NCBI GenBank assembly: GCA_910584475.1
Contig: CAJUBD010000013.1
Span: 1 to 64,000, forward strand
Length of the DNA: 64,000 nucleotides
Reading direction: 5' to 3'
Source of the DNA: an uncultured Treponema sp.
GTDB lineage: Bacteria; Spirochaetota; Spirochaetia; Treponematales; Treponemataceae
Of the stretch, positions 7,502-16,425 are shown piece after piece. Below the pieces are notes generated by a model, which ran no database searches, had not been told where the DNA came from, and saw only the letters and a program-made list of their open reading frames with translations. Position 1 is the first letter of the stretch. Each line of letters begins with the position of its first letter. Made by a program: the position numbers and the translations under genes.

Positions 7502-10500
7502 TTACCGTCCAATTCCGTAGTCGTCGCGCAACTTCCTGTTTTCTTTTGCGATTTCTTTGCCGGCGGCTTTCAAAATGAGTTTTTCAACCGAGCCTTTGCT
7601 TATGCCTCCCATTTCAATCAACTGCCTTGAAAACGCCTCTTTGTCTTTTTGGGAAAGAGTTTGTATGGATTTTGCGAACGCTGTCATTATGGTTTTCGTG
7701 CTCATTGCGTTGATGTCGTTTCCGTCTTTGGCAAGAGTTTTTTTCACATTTTCCGCAACTTGCTCAAACGGCGTTGCGTTGACAGAAGGACTTTCTTTAT
7801 TCGCCTCTTCCAAATCTTTTAAGATTTTGCCGTTCAATGATTTTTTGAAATCGTCGTAAAGACTGTCGCTATCTTTGAATTCGTGTCCGATGTGTTCCGC
7901 GATTTTCACAAATTGTTCTGCGTCATTCTCGTCTATAACATCGTACTCATAAAATTCTTGACTGTTGATTTTTTCCGCAATCTCCGCCGCTGAAAGTTTT
8001 GTTTCGTTTTCCACTGTTTTTTCTTCTTGCAACATTTTTTCAACTCCTTCAATTTCTTCAGCAAGTTGGCTGTGATTTTCGATTTTGCCTGTCGCGATTT
8101 TAAGCCCGATTTTTTCAAGTTCAATTCCCGCATCGCCAAATCTTCCTTCGAGCGAGAATTCTCTTTCAATGCTAATGACGGCGAGCTGGCTTGCCGCATA
8201 TTCTTTGAAAGAATGGCCGTTTTCTTCCGCATAAGAGCCGGCGTAAAACTCGTGCGCCGCGCTTTCCGCGTCCGCAATGTCTGCCGCAAGCGATTCCGGC
8301 GTAACATCAAGAACTTTCGCAACTTTTTCGAGCAATTCTTTGTCTCGGAAAGTGAAAGTGTTTCCGTTGAGCCGAGCGAGCTCTTCGTTCGTCGTTCCAA
8401 GTTCTTCAAGCGAAATTCCCACGTCGGCAAGTCGCATTTTCGTTTCTGGACTTTGCTTACGCAAGAACTCGTTTCCGTCGTAGACAATGTTCAAGATTTC
8501 GTCGTCTTTCAAGTATTCGGCGACGGCTTCAGGCGAGATTTCAACGCCGTGCTTTTCGGAAATTTCGTTTGAAATTTCGCTTGCGATGCCGTCCCACCTG
8601 TCGTCGATTCTTTCGTCATAGTGATTGTCAAAAACATTCGGAAGTTCTTCTTCGGGCGCAAGGCTGTATTCGATTTTGTCAATTTCTTCTTCCGTGAGTT
8701 TTTCATCAGGCGCGTCAACCGCGATTTCAAAATGACCAGGCTTGTTTTCAAGCTCAAAATCAGAAAAATTGTTTTTCAAATAATCGTTGATAGTTTCTTC
8801 GTAAGGTTCGACAGTCGCGTTTTGCGACGGCAGGCTGTGTCCGTTGTTCATAAATTCGATTTCAACATTTTTTCGAAATTCTTCGCTGTACTCGCTTTCA
8901 CGCACGAGAAGTTTCGCTATTATGTCGTCTTTTGTTTCGCCGTGAATGTCCACAAGCATATATTTTTCGCCTGTTTGAATTTGCGCGATTTCCATCATAA
9001 TTTCAGAATATTGTTCTGCCGTATACATATCGCGATAAGACCTTGTGATTTGTTTGAATTTTTCAAGTTCTTCTTCCGAATATTTTTCGCCGCTTTTCTT
9101 CGGGAAATCGGCGTTTGCGAAATCTTTGAAATCTTCGCCGTAATCAAGGGAGCGTTCGAGGTTTCGCAATTTGCCTGCAAGCTCTCTAAATCCGTTTGAA
9201 ACAGGCAGCCAGTCGAAAGGTTCTTGATAAATGTTGTTTGAAGAAATGCCGTCCGTGATGATTGAAGCGTTGTAAAGCCACTCTTGCGGTTTCCTTGTCG
9301 CGACATCCTTGATTTTTTCGACCGCCTGTTCTTTTGAAAAACTGTATTCGCCGCCCAAGAGTTTTTCGCTCATTTTTGCGATGCTTTCTTTTATGATTTC
9401 AACATCGTCGTTGTCGCTTTCGATTGCGTTCGCGTCAAGTCCGTTCGGATATGCGGCGGAAGTTAGTTTTTCTGCGAGGAAAGATTGCAACTGTTGTTGC
9501 GCAAGGTCGCCATCGGAGCCGTTCCAATTTCGTTCAATCACAAAATCGCTAAAATCCTTGCTTGTAAAATTTTCGCCCAAAATGCTGTTGATTTTTCCAA
9601 GTCCCTTTTTGATTTGTTTTTCAGTTGGGACAACACCGAATTTTTCCATAATGCCGTCAAGGACTTTTTCATCCTTTTCTTCAAGTCCGTAAGCTTCAGG
9701 CGCGAATTCGTCATCGTGGAAAAGCGGTTTTGCGGCATCATAAAGGTCTTTGACAGCGTCTTTGAATTCTTGAATTTCTTCGTTTTCCCTGTCATAGACA
9801 AACGGGTTTTCGTTTTTGTCTGTCAAAAGTATTGCCCAATAGCTTCCCGTCGCTTCGATAATCCTGTCAACAGTTGCAAATTCTTCTTCTGTGAGCTGCC
9901 GGCGATTTTCTTCGTTCGGATTTTTGCGTAAATATCGTTTAAGCGAATTTTGCGGGTCGTAGTAAAAATCGCACACGTCATTAACCATTTCGGAAAGATT
10001 TTCTCGCAAGGTTTCCGCGACTTTCGCGCCATTCTCGTTCAATTTCAAAATCTTCGGGTTTGCTTTTGCCCATGCACTTTCATCTGCGAAGTTCAGCAAA
10101 ACTTTGCATGCGTCTTCCTCTGTTTCAAGGTCGTGGTGTCCGTTTTCAAGACTGCCACGCCCGCCGTTGACATTGAGAGAACTCCACGCCGAGTATTTTT
10201 CGTCGGAGTTTCTTTTTGCGACGCACATAAAAAGATGACTGTCGTCAAGGTGAGTATATTTTGGCATTACTTTAACGACAGTGTAATCTAAACCTTGCTT
10301 GTCGAGGTCTTGCTGCGCGGCTTTCGTTGCGTTGGCTATCCGCTCTTTTGTCGCGCCGTCTTTTTCAAATTCTGCGATTGCAGTTTCGATTTCTTTTTTC
10401 GCGCTTGAGCCTTCTTCTTCGAGCAAAAGAGAGACATAGTTTTTTTGGCAATTCCAAGTGTCAAAGTTGTCACTTACACGCTCAAGTTTGTTAATAAAGT

Positions 10501-12394
10501 CTTGCGGATTTTCAAAATGGAAACTTCCAAGTCCGTACATTCGGGAAACTCTTTCGCTGTTTTCATCGAGGCGAGTTACAGAGTTGCCTTCGTCGTCAAG
10601 CTCAACATATTTTAAGTGCGCCTCGTTTCCGTCGATTTCAAGCTCAAAATCGCTGTTCTTTTGGATTTCCGTTTTCAGTTCAGAGATTGTCATTCTGTCC
10701 GCTTCTTCTGCCGTGATGACGGGTTGCTCTTGTCCAAAATAATGAATTTCAGGGTAAACTTCTTTTGCCGCTAAAAGCGCCGCCTCGCGGATTTCATCGC
10801 CGTAATAAATTGACTTTGTAACGGCAAATTTAAACTCATTCGCTTTCAAGTCAATATCCGCAACAAGATGTCCATCATAGCCAATTTCAACATTGAGCGG
10901 CTCGCCCGTTTCATAATCCGCCTTTGAAACATTGACCTCCCAGCCTCTGTTCCGCACAAGCGTTTTTTCGTTGTATTCGTCAAGACCATCGTGTTTCGGC
11001 ACTTGATAGCCGTTCTTGAACGCATCAAGCGCGAGCGTTATGTTTTCCACATTTTGATTTTCTATAATTCTCTCCTTGCCAATGTTTTGGATTCTGCCGT
11101 TTTCCATTTCAAAATTCGACTTCGTTTTTACGGGAAAGCCCTTGACATTTCCGCTTGAATCGGTTATGATGACTTCATTAGGGTTGGCTAAAGACAGCGG
11201 GAATTGTACCTGTCTATCCTTTAGCCACCCTGATATTTTTTTGTCGTCCACATATTTCATCAATCCTTTTTCCGTCCACTTTTCAAGCATGTTCTCTCCC
11301 TTGCTGTTTATCAATGTCGTCCTTGAATGTACGCTTCGAATTTGATTTACGACATGGCTTTCTTTTTCTCCCCGCTTTTGAATTTCCATCTCGAAGCCGA
11401 TTGCGAAGGGCTTGCCGTTCTTGTCAATCGCCTCAGTGAAGATCAGGACGCTGCTGCCCTTCGCCTCGCTCCTTTCCTTGTCGGAGTCAAAGACGATGAC
11501 AGGATTTGACAGGTTTTTCAGCGCGGAAAGAATTTCGGTTTCGCCGAGATTGTGGCTGTCGTCCCGCGCCTTGTTGAGGACTTTTGTCGTCATGTATATT
11601 TTGTGGTTCGGGATTCCCGCATACTGAAGGATTTTCGGAGTTTGTAGTATTTCAAATTCGTTGTATGTCGGCGCAACTCCGCCCTCCAAATAGCTCCTGA
11701 CGGCTTCAAGGAATCTTTCTTCCTGCCCGACAGCGACAGAGTTTTGTTCTGCTGAATGAAATTCGTCGGCATGGCGGGCGGATGTTTTTTCGGACAATCC
11801 CGCAAGTTCCTTGATTTTTTCGATGTCTTGCAAGTCCGGTATCGCGCCAAGTCCTTGCAGTCTTAATGACGCTGAAAGCGAGCGAATTTCTTCCTGCAAT
11901 TCATGCGACACTTCCTTTGGCTTGTCGAGTGTTCCGAAAATCTCAATCGCGGTGTCGATTCCGAGCGTGTCCATCGCCATAACTCTCACAGGGTCGATGA
12001 AATCTTCTTTTTCCGCAAACTCCCATTGCTTTACTTTGTTGGACTTTTCGGCATAACCGTCGTTAAAGCGGTTTAACATTACGTCCGCGATGAATACGAC
12101 TTCTTTTTTTAAAACGCTTATTTTTCCGTTGCCGACTACTTCCATAAGCGTCTGGAGCATTTCAACGCGAAGGTCGTCAAGCCCTTTAATATCGAGTTTG
12201 CCATCAAGGTCAAACGCCGCGCGGTATTTTTCGCCGATTTTTTTGTCGGCTATAATCGCGTCCTCGATTTTGTCACGGAAATCGTATTCGCTTGCATTGC
12301 CGTCGTCGCTTCTTGCGGGAATCATCCTTTCGTTTTCTTGAAACTTGATTTTGTTCAGAAACCCCTCGCTTGATTGTGCCTGTTTGTTTTCCAT
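7502..12394 (-). CDS. Giant polyvalent protein, 1630 residues, nuclease-like domain
   Basis: ATG at 12394 with AGGAT about 8 bases upstream; its stop TAA at 7502-7504 forms part of the next gene's ribosome binding site. Residues about 255-355 (PKILQYAGIPNHKIYMTTKVL through NQIRSVHSR) match the pattern of MuF/barnase-EndoU-type nuclease domains found in phage and ICE polyvalent proteins. The remaining length is rich in Glu, Asp and Lys and I cannot assign it. There is no signal peptide or membrane segment. The C-terminus contains GGISKGSVEKLILK, related to the modules ending the neighbouring proteins, then a basic stretch and DDYGIGR. It lies in one operon with the ArdC-like protein and the other polyvalent genes. 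Confidence 0.85.
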   Translation of the reverse strand: MENKQAQSSEGFLNKIKFQENERMIPARSDDGNASEYDFRDKIEDAIIADKKIGEKYRAAFDLDGKLDIKGLDDLRVEMLQTLMEVVGNGKISVLKKEVVFIADVMLNRFNDGYAEKSNKVKQWEFAEKEDFIDPVRVMAMDTLGIDTAIEIFGTLDKPKEVSHELQEEIRSLSASLRLQGLGAIPDLQDIEKIKELAGLSEKTSARHADEFHSAEQNSVAVGQEERFLEAVRSYLEGGVAPTYNEFEILQTPKILQYAGIPNHKIYMTTKVLNKARDDSHNLGETEILSALKNLSNPVIVFDSDKERSEAKGSSVLIFTEAIDKNGKPFAIGFEMEIQKRGEKESHVVNQIRSVHSRTTLINSKGENMLEKWTEKGLMKYVDDKKISGWLKDRQVQFPLSLANPNEVIITDSSGNVKGFPVKTKSNFEMENGRIQNIGKERIIENQNVENITLALDAFKNGYQVPKHDGLDEYNEKTLVRNRGWEVNVSKADYETGEPLNVEIGYDGHLVADIDLKANEFKFAVTKSIYYGDEIREAALLAAKEVYPEIHYFGQEQPVITAEEADRMTISELKTEIQKNSDFELEIDGNEAHLKYVELDDEGNSVTRLDENSERVSRMYGLGSFHFENPQDFINKLERVSDNFDTWNCQKNYVSLLLEEEGSSAKKEIETAIAEFEKDGATKERIANATKAAQQDLDKQGLDYTVVKVMPKYTHLDDSHLFMCVAKRNSDEKYSAWSSLNVNGGRGSLENGHHDLETEEDACKVLLNFADESAWAKANPKILKLNENGAKVAETLRENLSEMVNDVCDFYYDPQNSLKRYLRKNPNEENRRQLTEEEFATVDRIIEATGSYWAILLTDKNENPFVYDRENEEIQEFKDAVKDLYDAAKPLFHDDEFAPEAYGLEEKDEKVLDGIMEKFGVVPTEKQIKKGLGKINSILGENFTSKDFSDFVIERNWNGSDGDLAQQQLQSFLAEKLTSAAYPNGLDANAIESDNDDVEIIKESIAKMSEKLLGGEYSFSKEQAVEKIKDVATRKPQEWLYNASIITDGISSNNIYQEPFDWLPVSNGFRELAGKLRNLERSLDYGEDFKDFANADFPKKSGEKYSEEELEKFKQITRSYRDMYTAEQYSEIMMEIAQIQTGEKYMLVDIHGETKDDIIAKLLVRESEYSEEFRKNVEIEFMNNGHSLPSQNATVEPYEETINDYLKNNFSDFELENKPGHFEIAVDAPDEKLTEEEIDKIEYSLAPEEELPNVFDNHYDERIDDRWDGIASEISNEISEKHGVEISPEAVAEYLKDDEILNIVYDGNEFLRKQSPETKMRLADVGISLEELGTTNEELARLNGNTFTFRDKELLEKVAKVLDVTPESLAADIADAESAAHEFYAGSYAEENGHSFKEYAASQLAVISIEREFSLEGRFGDAGIELEKIGLKIATGKIENHSQLAEEIEGVEKMLQEEKTVENETKLSAAEIAEKINSQEFYEYDVIDENDAEQFVKIAEHIGHEFKDSDSLYDDFKKSLNGKILKDLEEANKESPSVNATPFEQVAENVKKTLAKDGNDINAMSTKTIMTAFAKSIQTLSQKDKEAFSRQLIEMGGISKGSVEKLILKAAGKEIAKENRKLRDDYGIGR

Positions 12395-12403
12395 GTTTTT
12401 ATC

Positions 12404-12988
12404 CTAAATTGATTTATCCCCTTGAAAATTTCTCACCACTTCTATGTCTTTTGCGGCGTTGAAAAGCAGCGCCCGCTCGCCCGTCTTGTCCTTGTAAACA
12501 TTGCCGGTGATTCCCGCCGAATAAAGCAGCGCGGAGGAAATCGCCATATCATGGTTTTTGCATTTTGAATTTATGAAATTCATCAACTCAAAGCCGCTTT
12601 GGATTTTTTCAAGAAAAGCGAATTTTTCCGCCTCGAATTCTCCAAAAACTGCCTTTGATTTTTCTTTTTTGTCGTCTTTTTCATAAAGTTTCGAGTCCAT
12701 TTTGTCGAAAAGTTTTCGCGCTTCTGAGATAAAAAGCGTGAGCAAAAAATCTTCTCTTTTAAGGCATTCGATCACCGCCGAATCTTGCATTGAAACAGGA
12801 AGCGACATGTCGAGCATCGTTGTTTTTTCAGGAATTTCAATTTCAAGCCATTGGTTCAACGCCGCGACATTCTTCCGTCTGTGCGACTCTTCCCTCGCTG
12901 TGCTTTCGTCAAAGGCTACGGGTACTCCGACACCGAAATCGCGGAACTCCTTTACAATGTATTTTTCAAGAGCGATGTATGCCCTCAT
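12404..12988 (-). CDS. ICE operon protein, 194 residues, unknown
   Basis: Not recognised. Its ATG (12986-12988) shares a base with the upstream gene's stop (TAATG), so the two are translationally coupled. It is soluble and helical, with Lys/Glu-rich segments and no signal peptide. Residues 133-165 contain a Cys (NSKCKNHDMAIS) but no metal-site pattern. It ends GDKSI and so lacks the Gly-Arg tail of its neighbours, which suggests a donor-side or structural role if that tail is a delivery signal. It is followed after 9 bases by the 1630-residue gene. Confidence 0.8.
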   Translation of the reverse strand: MRAYIALEKYIVKEFRDFGVGVPVAFDESTAREESHRRKNVAALNQWLEIEIPEKTTMLDMSLPVSMQDSAVIECLKREDFLLTLFISEARKLFDKMDSKLYEKDDKKEKSKAVFGEFEAEKFAFLEKIQSGFELMNFINSKCKNHDMAISSALLYSAGITGNVYKDKTGERALLFNAAKDIEVVRNFQGDKSI

Positions 12989-14001
12989 TAGCGTCCTCCT
13001 CTTTCGTGCGCGGGCATAGTTCTTGCTCGCGGCTTGAATCGCTTTTCTCGTTGCTTTGCAAGCTCCCTTTCTCTTTCGAGTTTCGCGCGCTCTTCGATTC
13101 TTGCGGCGAGCGGAAGGATCGCCGTTGTTCTGCCGTTCTTTCTTTCGACTTGACCGAGCGAGAATTCCTTTCGGAATGTCCTGTCGCTGAAGAAAAGGAC
13201 CGCCGTCATGACTTCCATAAGGGCATTTTTGTCTTTTGTGATTTTTCTGAACGACTTTTTTATGTCTTCCTCGTTTCCTTGACTTTTCATGTCAAGGCCA
13301 GTTGTTTGCCTCGTGTAATGGCGCACCATCGCTTGGGACGCTATTTTTTGATCCGCGCTTAAATTTCTTGTGATTTTGTTGTATGCTTCCGTGACCTTTT
13401 TTGAAGTTTCGTTTTGAGGATTGTAATTTTCCTTTACATTTGCTTTCATTTGAGAGCGGAGCTTCTCCTCGGCGAATCCAGTGTGGTATTCGCTGTGGTT
13501 TTTTATAAACTTCTTTGAAAGAAGCGCAATCAGTTTTTTTGCTTCTTCGTCGTTTTTCGCAAGATTTTTTTCAATGACTTTTTCAGGGTTCATCGCGCGG
13601 GCGACGCTTTCGTCCGTGAACTGTCCCAAAAGGTAAGCCTTTTGCGTTTCTATGTGATAAGTTTTTCCGCCGTCGCGACTGATGTTCGCGTAACAAGTTA
13701 TCGGCTCGATGTCAGGACCTTCAGCTTGCTTTTTCAGTTCAAGAGCCAAAACTTCGGCGTCCTTTTCGTAAATCCATTCAAGCGATTTCGCACCGATGGC
13801 GGTGGCTTTCAGTTCCAAAAGAATTTTGTTCGCATCGGACATTCGCTTTCCGCTTATTATGTTCATATCCTGCGGAAGCGGCTCTTTCGCTATGTACGGC
13901 AATGCGTTCTTGTCAATGCTTTCCAAAAGCAATTTTTGAATTTCATCGGGCATCCGGCTAACATCATTTTTCGCGCCTTCCGTTTTAATTCCTTCGCCCA
14001 T
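12988..14001 (-). CDS. ICE operon protein, 337 residues, unknown, Gly-Arg tail
   Basis: Not recognised. AGGAGG stands 6 bases before the ATG. The protein is largely alpha-helical with many charged residues and no membrane segment. Its last 60 residues are strongly basic (ERERELAKQREKRFKPRAR) and end AHERGGR, so a nucleic-acid contact or translocation tail is possible. It lacks the helical C-terminal module shared by the giant proteins but keeps the final Gly-Arg. It follows the ArdC-like gene after 75 bases that contain a hairpin. Confidence 0.82.
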   Translation of the reverse strand: MGEGIKTEGAKNDVSRMPDEIQKLLLESIDKNALPYIAKEPLPQDMNIISGKRMSDANKILLELKATAIGAKSLEWIYEKDAEVLALELKKQAEGPDIEPITCYANISRDGGKTYHIETQKAYLLGQFTDESVARAMNPEKVIEKNLAKNDEEAKKLIALLSKKFIKNHSEYHTGFAEEKLRSQMKANVKENYNPQNETSKKVTEAYNKITRNLSADQKIASQAMVRHYTRQTTGLDMKSQGNEEDIKKSFRKITKDKNALMEVMTAVLFFSDRTFRKEFSLGQVERKNGRTTAILPLAARIEERAKLERERELAKQREKRFKPRARTMPAHERGGR

Positions 14002-14033
14002 TTTTTCCTCCTGAGATTGAAAAAAATAGATTA

Positions 14034-14063
14034 TCGGCGACAGATAAAAAACTCCGTCGCCGA
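14034..14063 (-). terminator. Intercistronic hairpin after the ArdC-like gene
   Basis: TCGGCGAC (14034-14041) pairs with GTCGCCGA (14056-14063), an 8-bp GC-rich stem. On the minus strand a run of T follows after about 7 bases. It could be a partial terminator giving more transcript of the first gene than of the polyvalent genes. Confidence 0.5.
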
Positions 14064-14076
14064 CATTCTTTTGGGG

Positions 14077-15048
14077 CTATCGCCCATGTATTGTTTCCGG
14101 CTCTTTCTTTTTTGCGGTCTTTTGCTCAGGCGCGGCTTTTTGCTGTTTGTAGGCAGTTCCTCTCTGCTCGTGAATTGCCTCGATGTACTTTTTTCGGGCG
14201 TTGTCTGCGGAGTTGAGCATCTTGTAGACTGCAAAATAGTCTTTCTTGCCCGTGTCGATTTGCTTGCCGTTCTCGATTTTTACAAAGGTCGTGTTGATTT
14301 CCTTGAGGGCGGCGTTTTTGAACAGTTCCGCCTGTTCAGGAGTGACGATGAGACGTGATTTTGTCTGCATCGCCGCCAAAACTTGACCCAAGTAATCGGC
14401 GGTGTCCGCATTGGCGATGTACTCCTTTCCTGTCTTTTCGTTGACGGTTCGTTTGAACGCCGTGCAAGCGATGTCGCCTTCGGTGTTGGGCGAGTCGTAA
14501 TACTGGTTGTTGCCGCCAAGATTGACGTTGCCGCCTCTTTTTTTGTCGGGGTTTTCCTTGAGGTACGCTTCCTGCTTTTCAAATTCCTTTTGGATTTTTT
14601 CGTCAAGATATTTGCGCAACTCGTCCGCACCTTCGAGCTGGCTCGCGTTGAACCACTTCATCACAGAGCCGTCCTTGACCTCAAGGTCTTTTCCGTGCTC
14701 GCCTTTTTTGATGAGGACTTTCACGCCGTTGTCCTGCGCTTTCTTGATTGTGTCCGAAGTCACGAACGCGCCGGTTGGGCTTCCGAGTTTTTTCGCTCTC
14801 ATTGAAAGGAAAAGCTGGGTGTGCGCCTTGTGCGCTTTGTTCGAGTTCATGTTGTACGCGCATTTGACATCGACGACGCCCTGTTCGTTTGGAAGAAACG
14901 GCATGGTTCCGTCTTTGAGCGAGTTCTCGAACTCCTTTGAAAGAATGGCCGCCCTGTCGTATTTTGTAAGCGGTTTTTTGATTGCGGGCATTTCCACGAC
15001 CGCGCTCTCAAATTTTTCGAGAGTGACCGAATTGTTTGTGTCTGCCAT
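14077..15048 (-). CDS. ArdC-N-like protein, first gene of polyvalent operon
   Basis: 323 residues; the ATG follows AAAGGAGG. The segment at about residues 75-130, with GAFVTSDTIKKAQDNGVKV, a LIKKGEHG turn and FNASQLEG, follows the pattern of ArdC N-terminal ssDNA-binding domains, where a lysine/glycine turn precedes an F-N-x-x-Q-x-E-G strand. No HExxH zincin is visible, so it would be a binding-only version. The C-terminal 30 residues are Lys/Gln/Ala-rich and end TIHGR. As first gene after the divergent promoter it should be the most highly expressed of the operon. ArdC family members protect incoming single-stranded DNA; assignment here rests on motif resemblance only. Confidence 0.75.
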   Translation of the reverse strand: MADTNNSVTLEKFESAVVEMPAIKKPLTKYDRAAILSKEFENSLKDGTMPFLPNEQGVVDVKCAYNMNSNKAHKAHTQLFLSMRAKKLGSPTGAFVTSDTIKKAQDNGVKVLIKKGEHGKDLEVKDGSVMKWFNASQLEGADELRKYLDEKIQKEFEKQEAYLKENPDKKRGGNVNLGGNNQYYDSPNTEGDIACTAFKRTVNEKTGKEYIANADTADYLGQVLAAMQTKSRLIVTPEQAELFKNAALKEINTTFVKIENGKQIDTGKKDYFAVYKMLNSADNARKKYIEAIHEQRGTAYKQQKAAPEQKTAKKKEPETIHGR

Positions 15049-15112
15049 AATTGGCCTCCTTTTGAGGCTGTAACAATATGAGCCGATTCCAGCCCCGTTT
15101 GATGTTTTTCAA

Positions 15113-15127
15113 CAAAGCAACGCTTTG
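15113..15127 (-). other. Stem-loop in leader of polyvalent operon
   Basis: CAAAGC, AAC, GCTTTG forms a perfect 6-bp stem close to the predicted 5' end of the leftward transcript (about 15130). The leader of about 80 bases also contains GGGCTG paired with CAGCCT further down. Confidence 0.35.
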
Positions 15128-15136
15128 CATGAGCCT

Positions 15137-15165
15137 ATATTACCATGTTTTTGGATAAAAGTCAA
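15137..15165 (-). promoter_or_regulatory. Leftward promoter of the polyvalent operon
   Basis: On the minus strand, TTGACT (15160-15165) and TAATAT (15137-15142) are separated by 17 bases. The start of transcription would be near 15130, about 80 bases before the ArdC-like ATG. Confidence 0.65.
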
Positions 15166-15183
15166 TAAAATTTTGGATAAAAG
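15149..15183. promoter_or_regulatory. Paired operator-like direct repeats between divergent promoters
   Basis: TTTTGGATAAAAG occurs exactly twice, at 15149-15161 and 15171-15183, 22 bases apart (two helical turns). One copy lies in the leftward promoter spacer; the other lies between the leftward -35 and the rightward -35 region. A repressor bound to both could control both operons. Confidence 0.55.
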
Positions 15184-15185
15184 GC

Positions 15186-15214
15186 TTTAATATCTTTATT
15201 TTTTGTGTTATAAT
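15186..15214 (+). promoter_or_regulatory. Rightward promoter, leaderless start
   Basis: TATAAT at 15209-15214 with a weak -35 (TTTAAT, 15186-15191) 17 bases upstream. The ATG at 15221 starts 7 bases after the -10, at the expected transcription start, so the mRNA should be leaderless. Confidence 0.55.
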
Positions 15215-15220
15215 CAGGTT

Positions 15221-15700
15221 ATGGCGTTTTATGCGAGGATTCCCATAAAGAAAAATTCGGACGAAGGTTGCTCCCTTTACTTAAACTCTCTTGTCACTGG
15301 AAAATGGCACGACAGCGAACGTGGCACGCTTTTGCGAGCGGAAGGCACGGGAATTGCGTTTTATTCCTACAGCAGCTATCGCCGTGCGTACATTTTCCGC
15401 GAGGCCTCAAAAAGCGACGATATTTTTCCGTTGCTTTCGGGAAAGCTTCCTCTTGTCAAGGGATATGTCAGAATTGTTTATTTTGCAGAAGGCAGAAGGA
15501 TTGATGTCTTGAAATTCATCTGCCACAACATTGAAAAAAAATACGGCAAGGATTGCTACTTGCTTCCGATTTCATACTGGCTTAAAATTTCCGCTCTCGC
15601 CGACAAATTCGGCTACAAGAATCCGAAGCCTCAAAGAACGCTTCGGGCGGTAACATTGCTGACCGAAAAATACAAAAAACGGATGGAGGAAAGCGAATGA
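15221..15700 (+). CDS. Unknown 159-residue ICE protein, leaderless start
   Basis: Not recognised. ATG 15221 (MAFYARIPIKK) is preferred over the in-frame TTG at 15203 because TATAAT ends only 6 bases before it. The protein is basic and Tyr/Ser-rich (AFYSYSSYRRAYIF), with no signal peptide or clear membrane segment; residues about 85-115 could form a beta-alpha unit (VRIVYFAEGRRIDVLKFI). Its last four bases overlap the PilZ-like gene (ATGA), so both should be made together. Its position opposite the polyvalent operon makes it a candidate regulator, but no helix-turn-helix is obvious. Confidence 0.8.
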   Translation: MAFYARIPIKKNSDEGCSLYLNSLVTGKWHDSERGTLLRAEGTGIAFYSYSSYRRAYIFREASKSDDIFPLLSGKLPLVKGYVRIVYFAEGRRIDVLKFICHNIEKKYGKDCYLLPISYWLKISALADKFGYKNPKPQRTLRAVTLLTEKYKKRMEESE

Positions 15701-16425
15701 GGATTTACGGCGACATACTTTCCGCGCTGAAAATCGAGCAAGTTTTGCTTTTCAAAGACGGTGACGCGTTCGCTTGCGCCGTCATAGAGATAAGCGGAAA
15801 AGACTGGAATTTTAATTCTGATTCGCCGTTTCTTTCGGGTGAGGGAAAAATCAGAATTCGCTTCAACGGAAACCGCCTCGCATTTCGCGCTGAAATAAAG
15901 CAAGACAGGTCCGAAGAAAGCGGCAACGGAGGAGGATTTTCGTATTCCGCGAAGTTTCTGGAGCTTGTAGAAGGAGAAAAAGAAGACGAAGAAGCCCTTT
16001 TTGAAGGGGTTTCAAATATGGAAGGACGCGTTTCGGAATGGGACAAAAGGCACGAGGAGCGGTATGAAATTGGGCTTGACGAGCAAAAAATTTCCGCGCT
16101 TGGATTGAAACGCGCCGACCAAATAGTCTCTGACGGGCGGTTTCAATATCCTTGTGTGCTTAATGACATTTCTTTTTCCGGCGCGAAAATCACCGCCGAC
16201 GCAAAATCGTTCAAAAAAGGAAGCGGAGCGTGCCTTTCCCTTTCGTTCGTCCGCCCGATAGAGTGCATTTCAATAATGGCAGAGGCGGTCGCTTCCCGCG
16301 TGTTGCCGGCAGGCGAGTCGAAAGTTGTTTCTGTCGTTTCGCTACATTTTTTAAATCCCGTTCCAATCGAATACAAAGAGCGTCTTTCAAATTTCATTGA
16401 GACCTTCAAGGAGGGCGAAAAATGA
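15697..16425 (+). CDS. PilZ-domain-like protein
   Basis: 242 residues. The C-terminal half (about 125-240) matches the PilZ fold pattern: a strand FQYPCVLNDISFSGAKI with the D-x-S-x-x-G motif, a hydrophobic strand pair around LSLSFVRPIECISIMAEAVASRV, and a closing helix (KERLSNFIETF). PilZ domains bind cyclic di-GMP, but the usual RxxxR motif is not clear here, so binding is uncertain. The N-terminal half resembles a second beta-rich domain. Overlaps both neighbours by four bases, forming a tight three-gene operon with the unknown protein and the small membrane protein. It may link element behaviour to host second-messenger state; that is inference. Confidence 0.7.
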   Translation: MRIYGDILSALKIEQVLLFKDGDAFACAVIEISGKDWNFNSDSPFLSGEGKIRIRFNGNRLAFRAEIKQDRSEESGNGGGFSYSAKFLELVEGEKEDEEALFEGVSNMEGRVSEWDKRHEERYEIGLDEQKISALGLKRADQIVSDGRFQYPCVLNDISFSGAKITADAKSFKKGSGACLSLSFVRPIECISIMAEAVASRVLPAGESKVVSVVSLHFLNPVPIEYKERLSNFIETFKEGEK

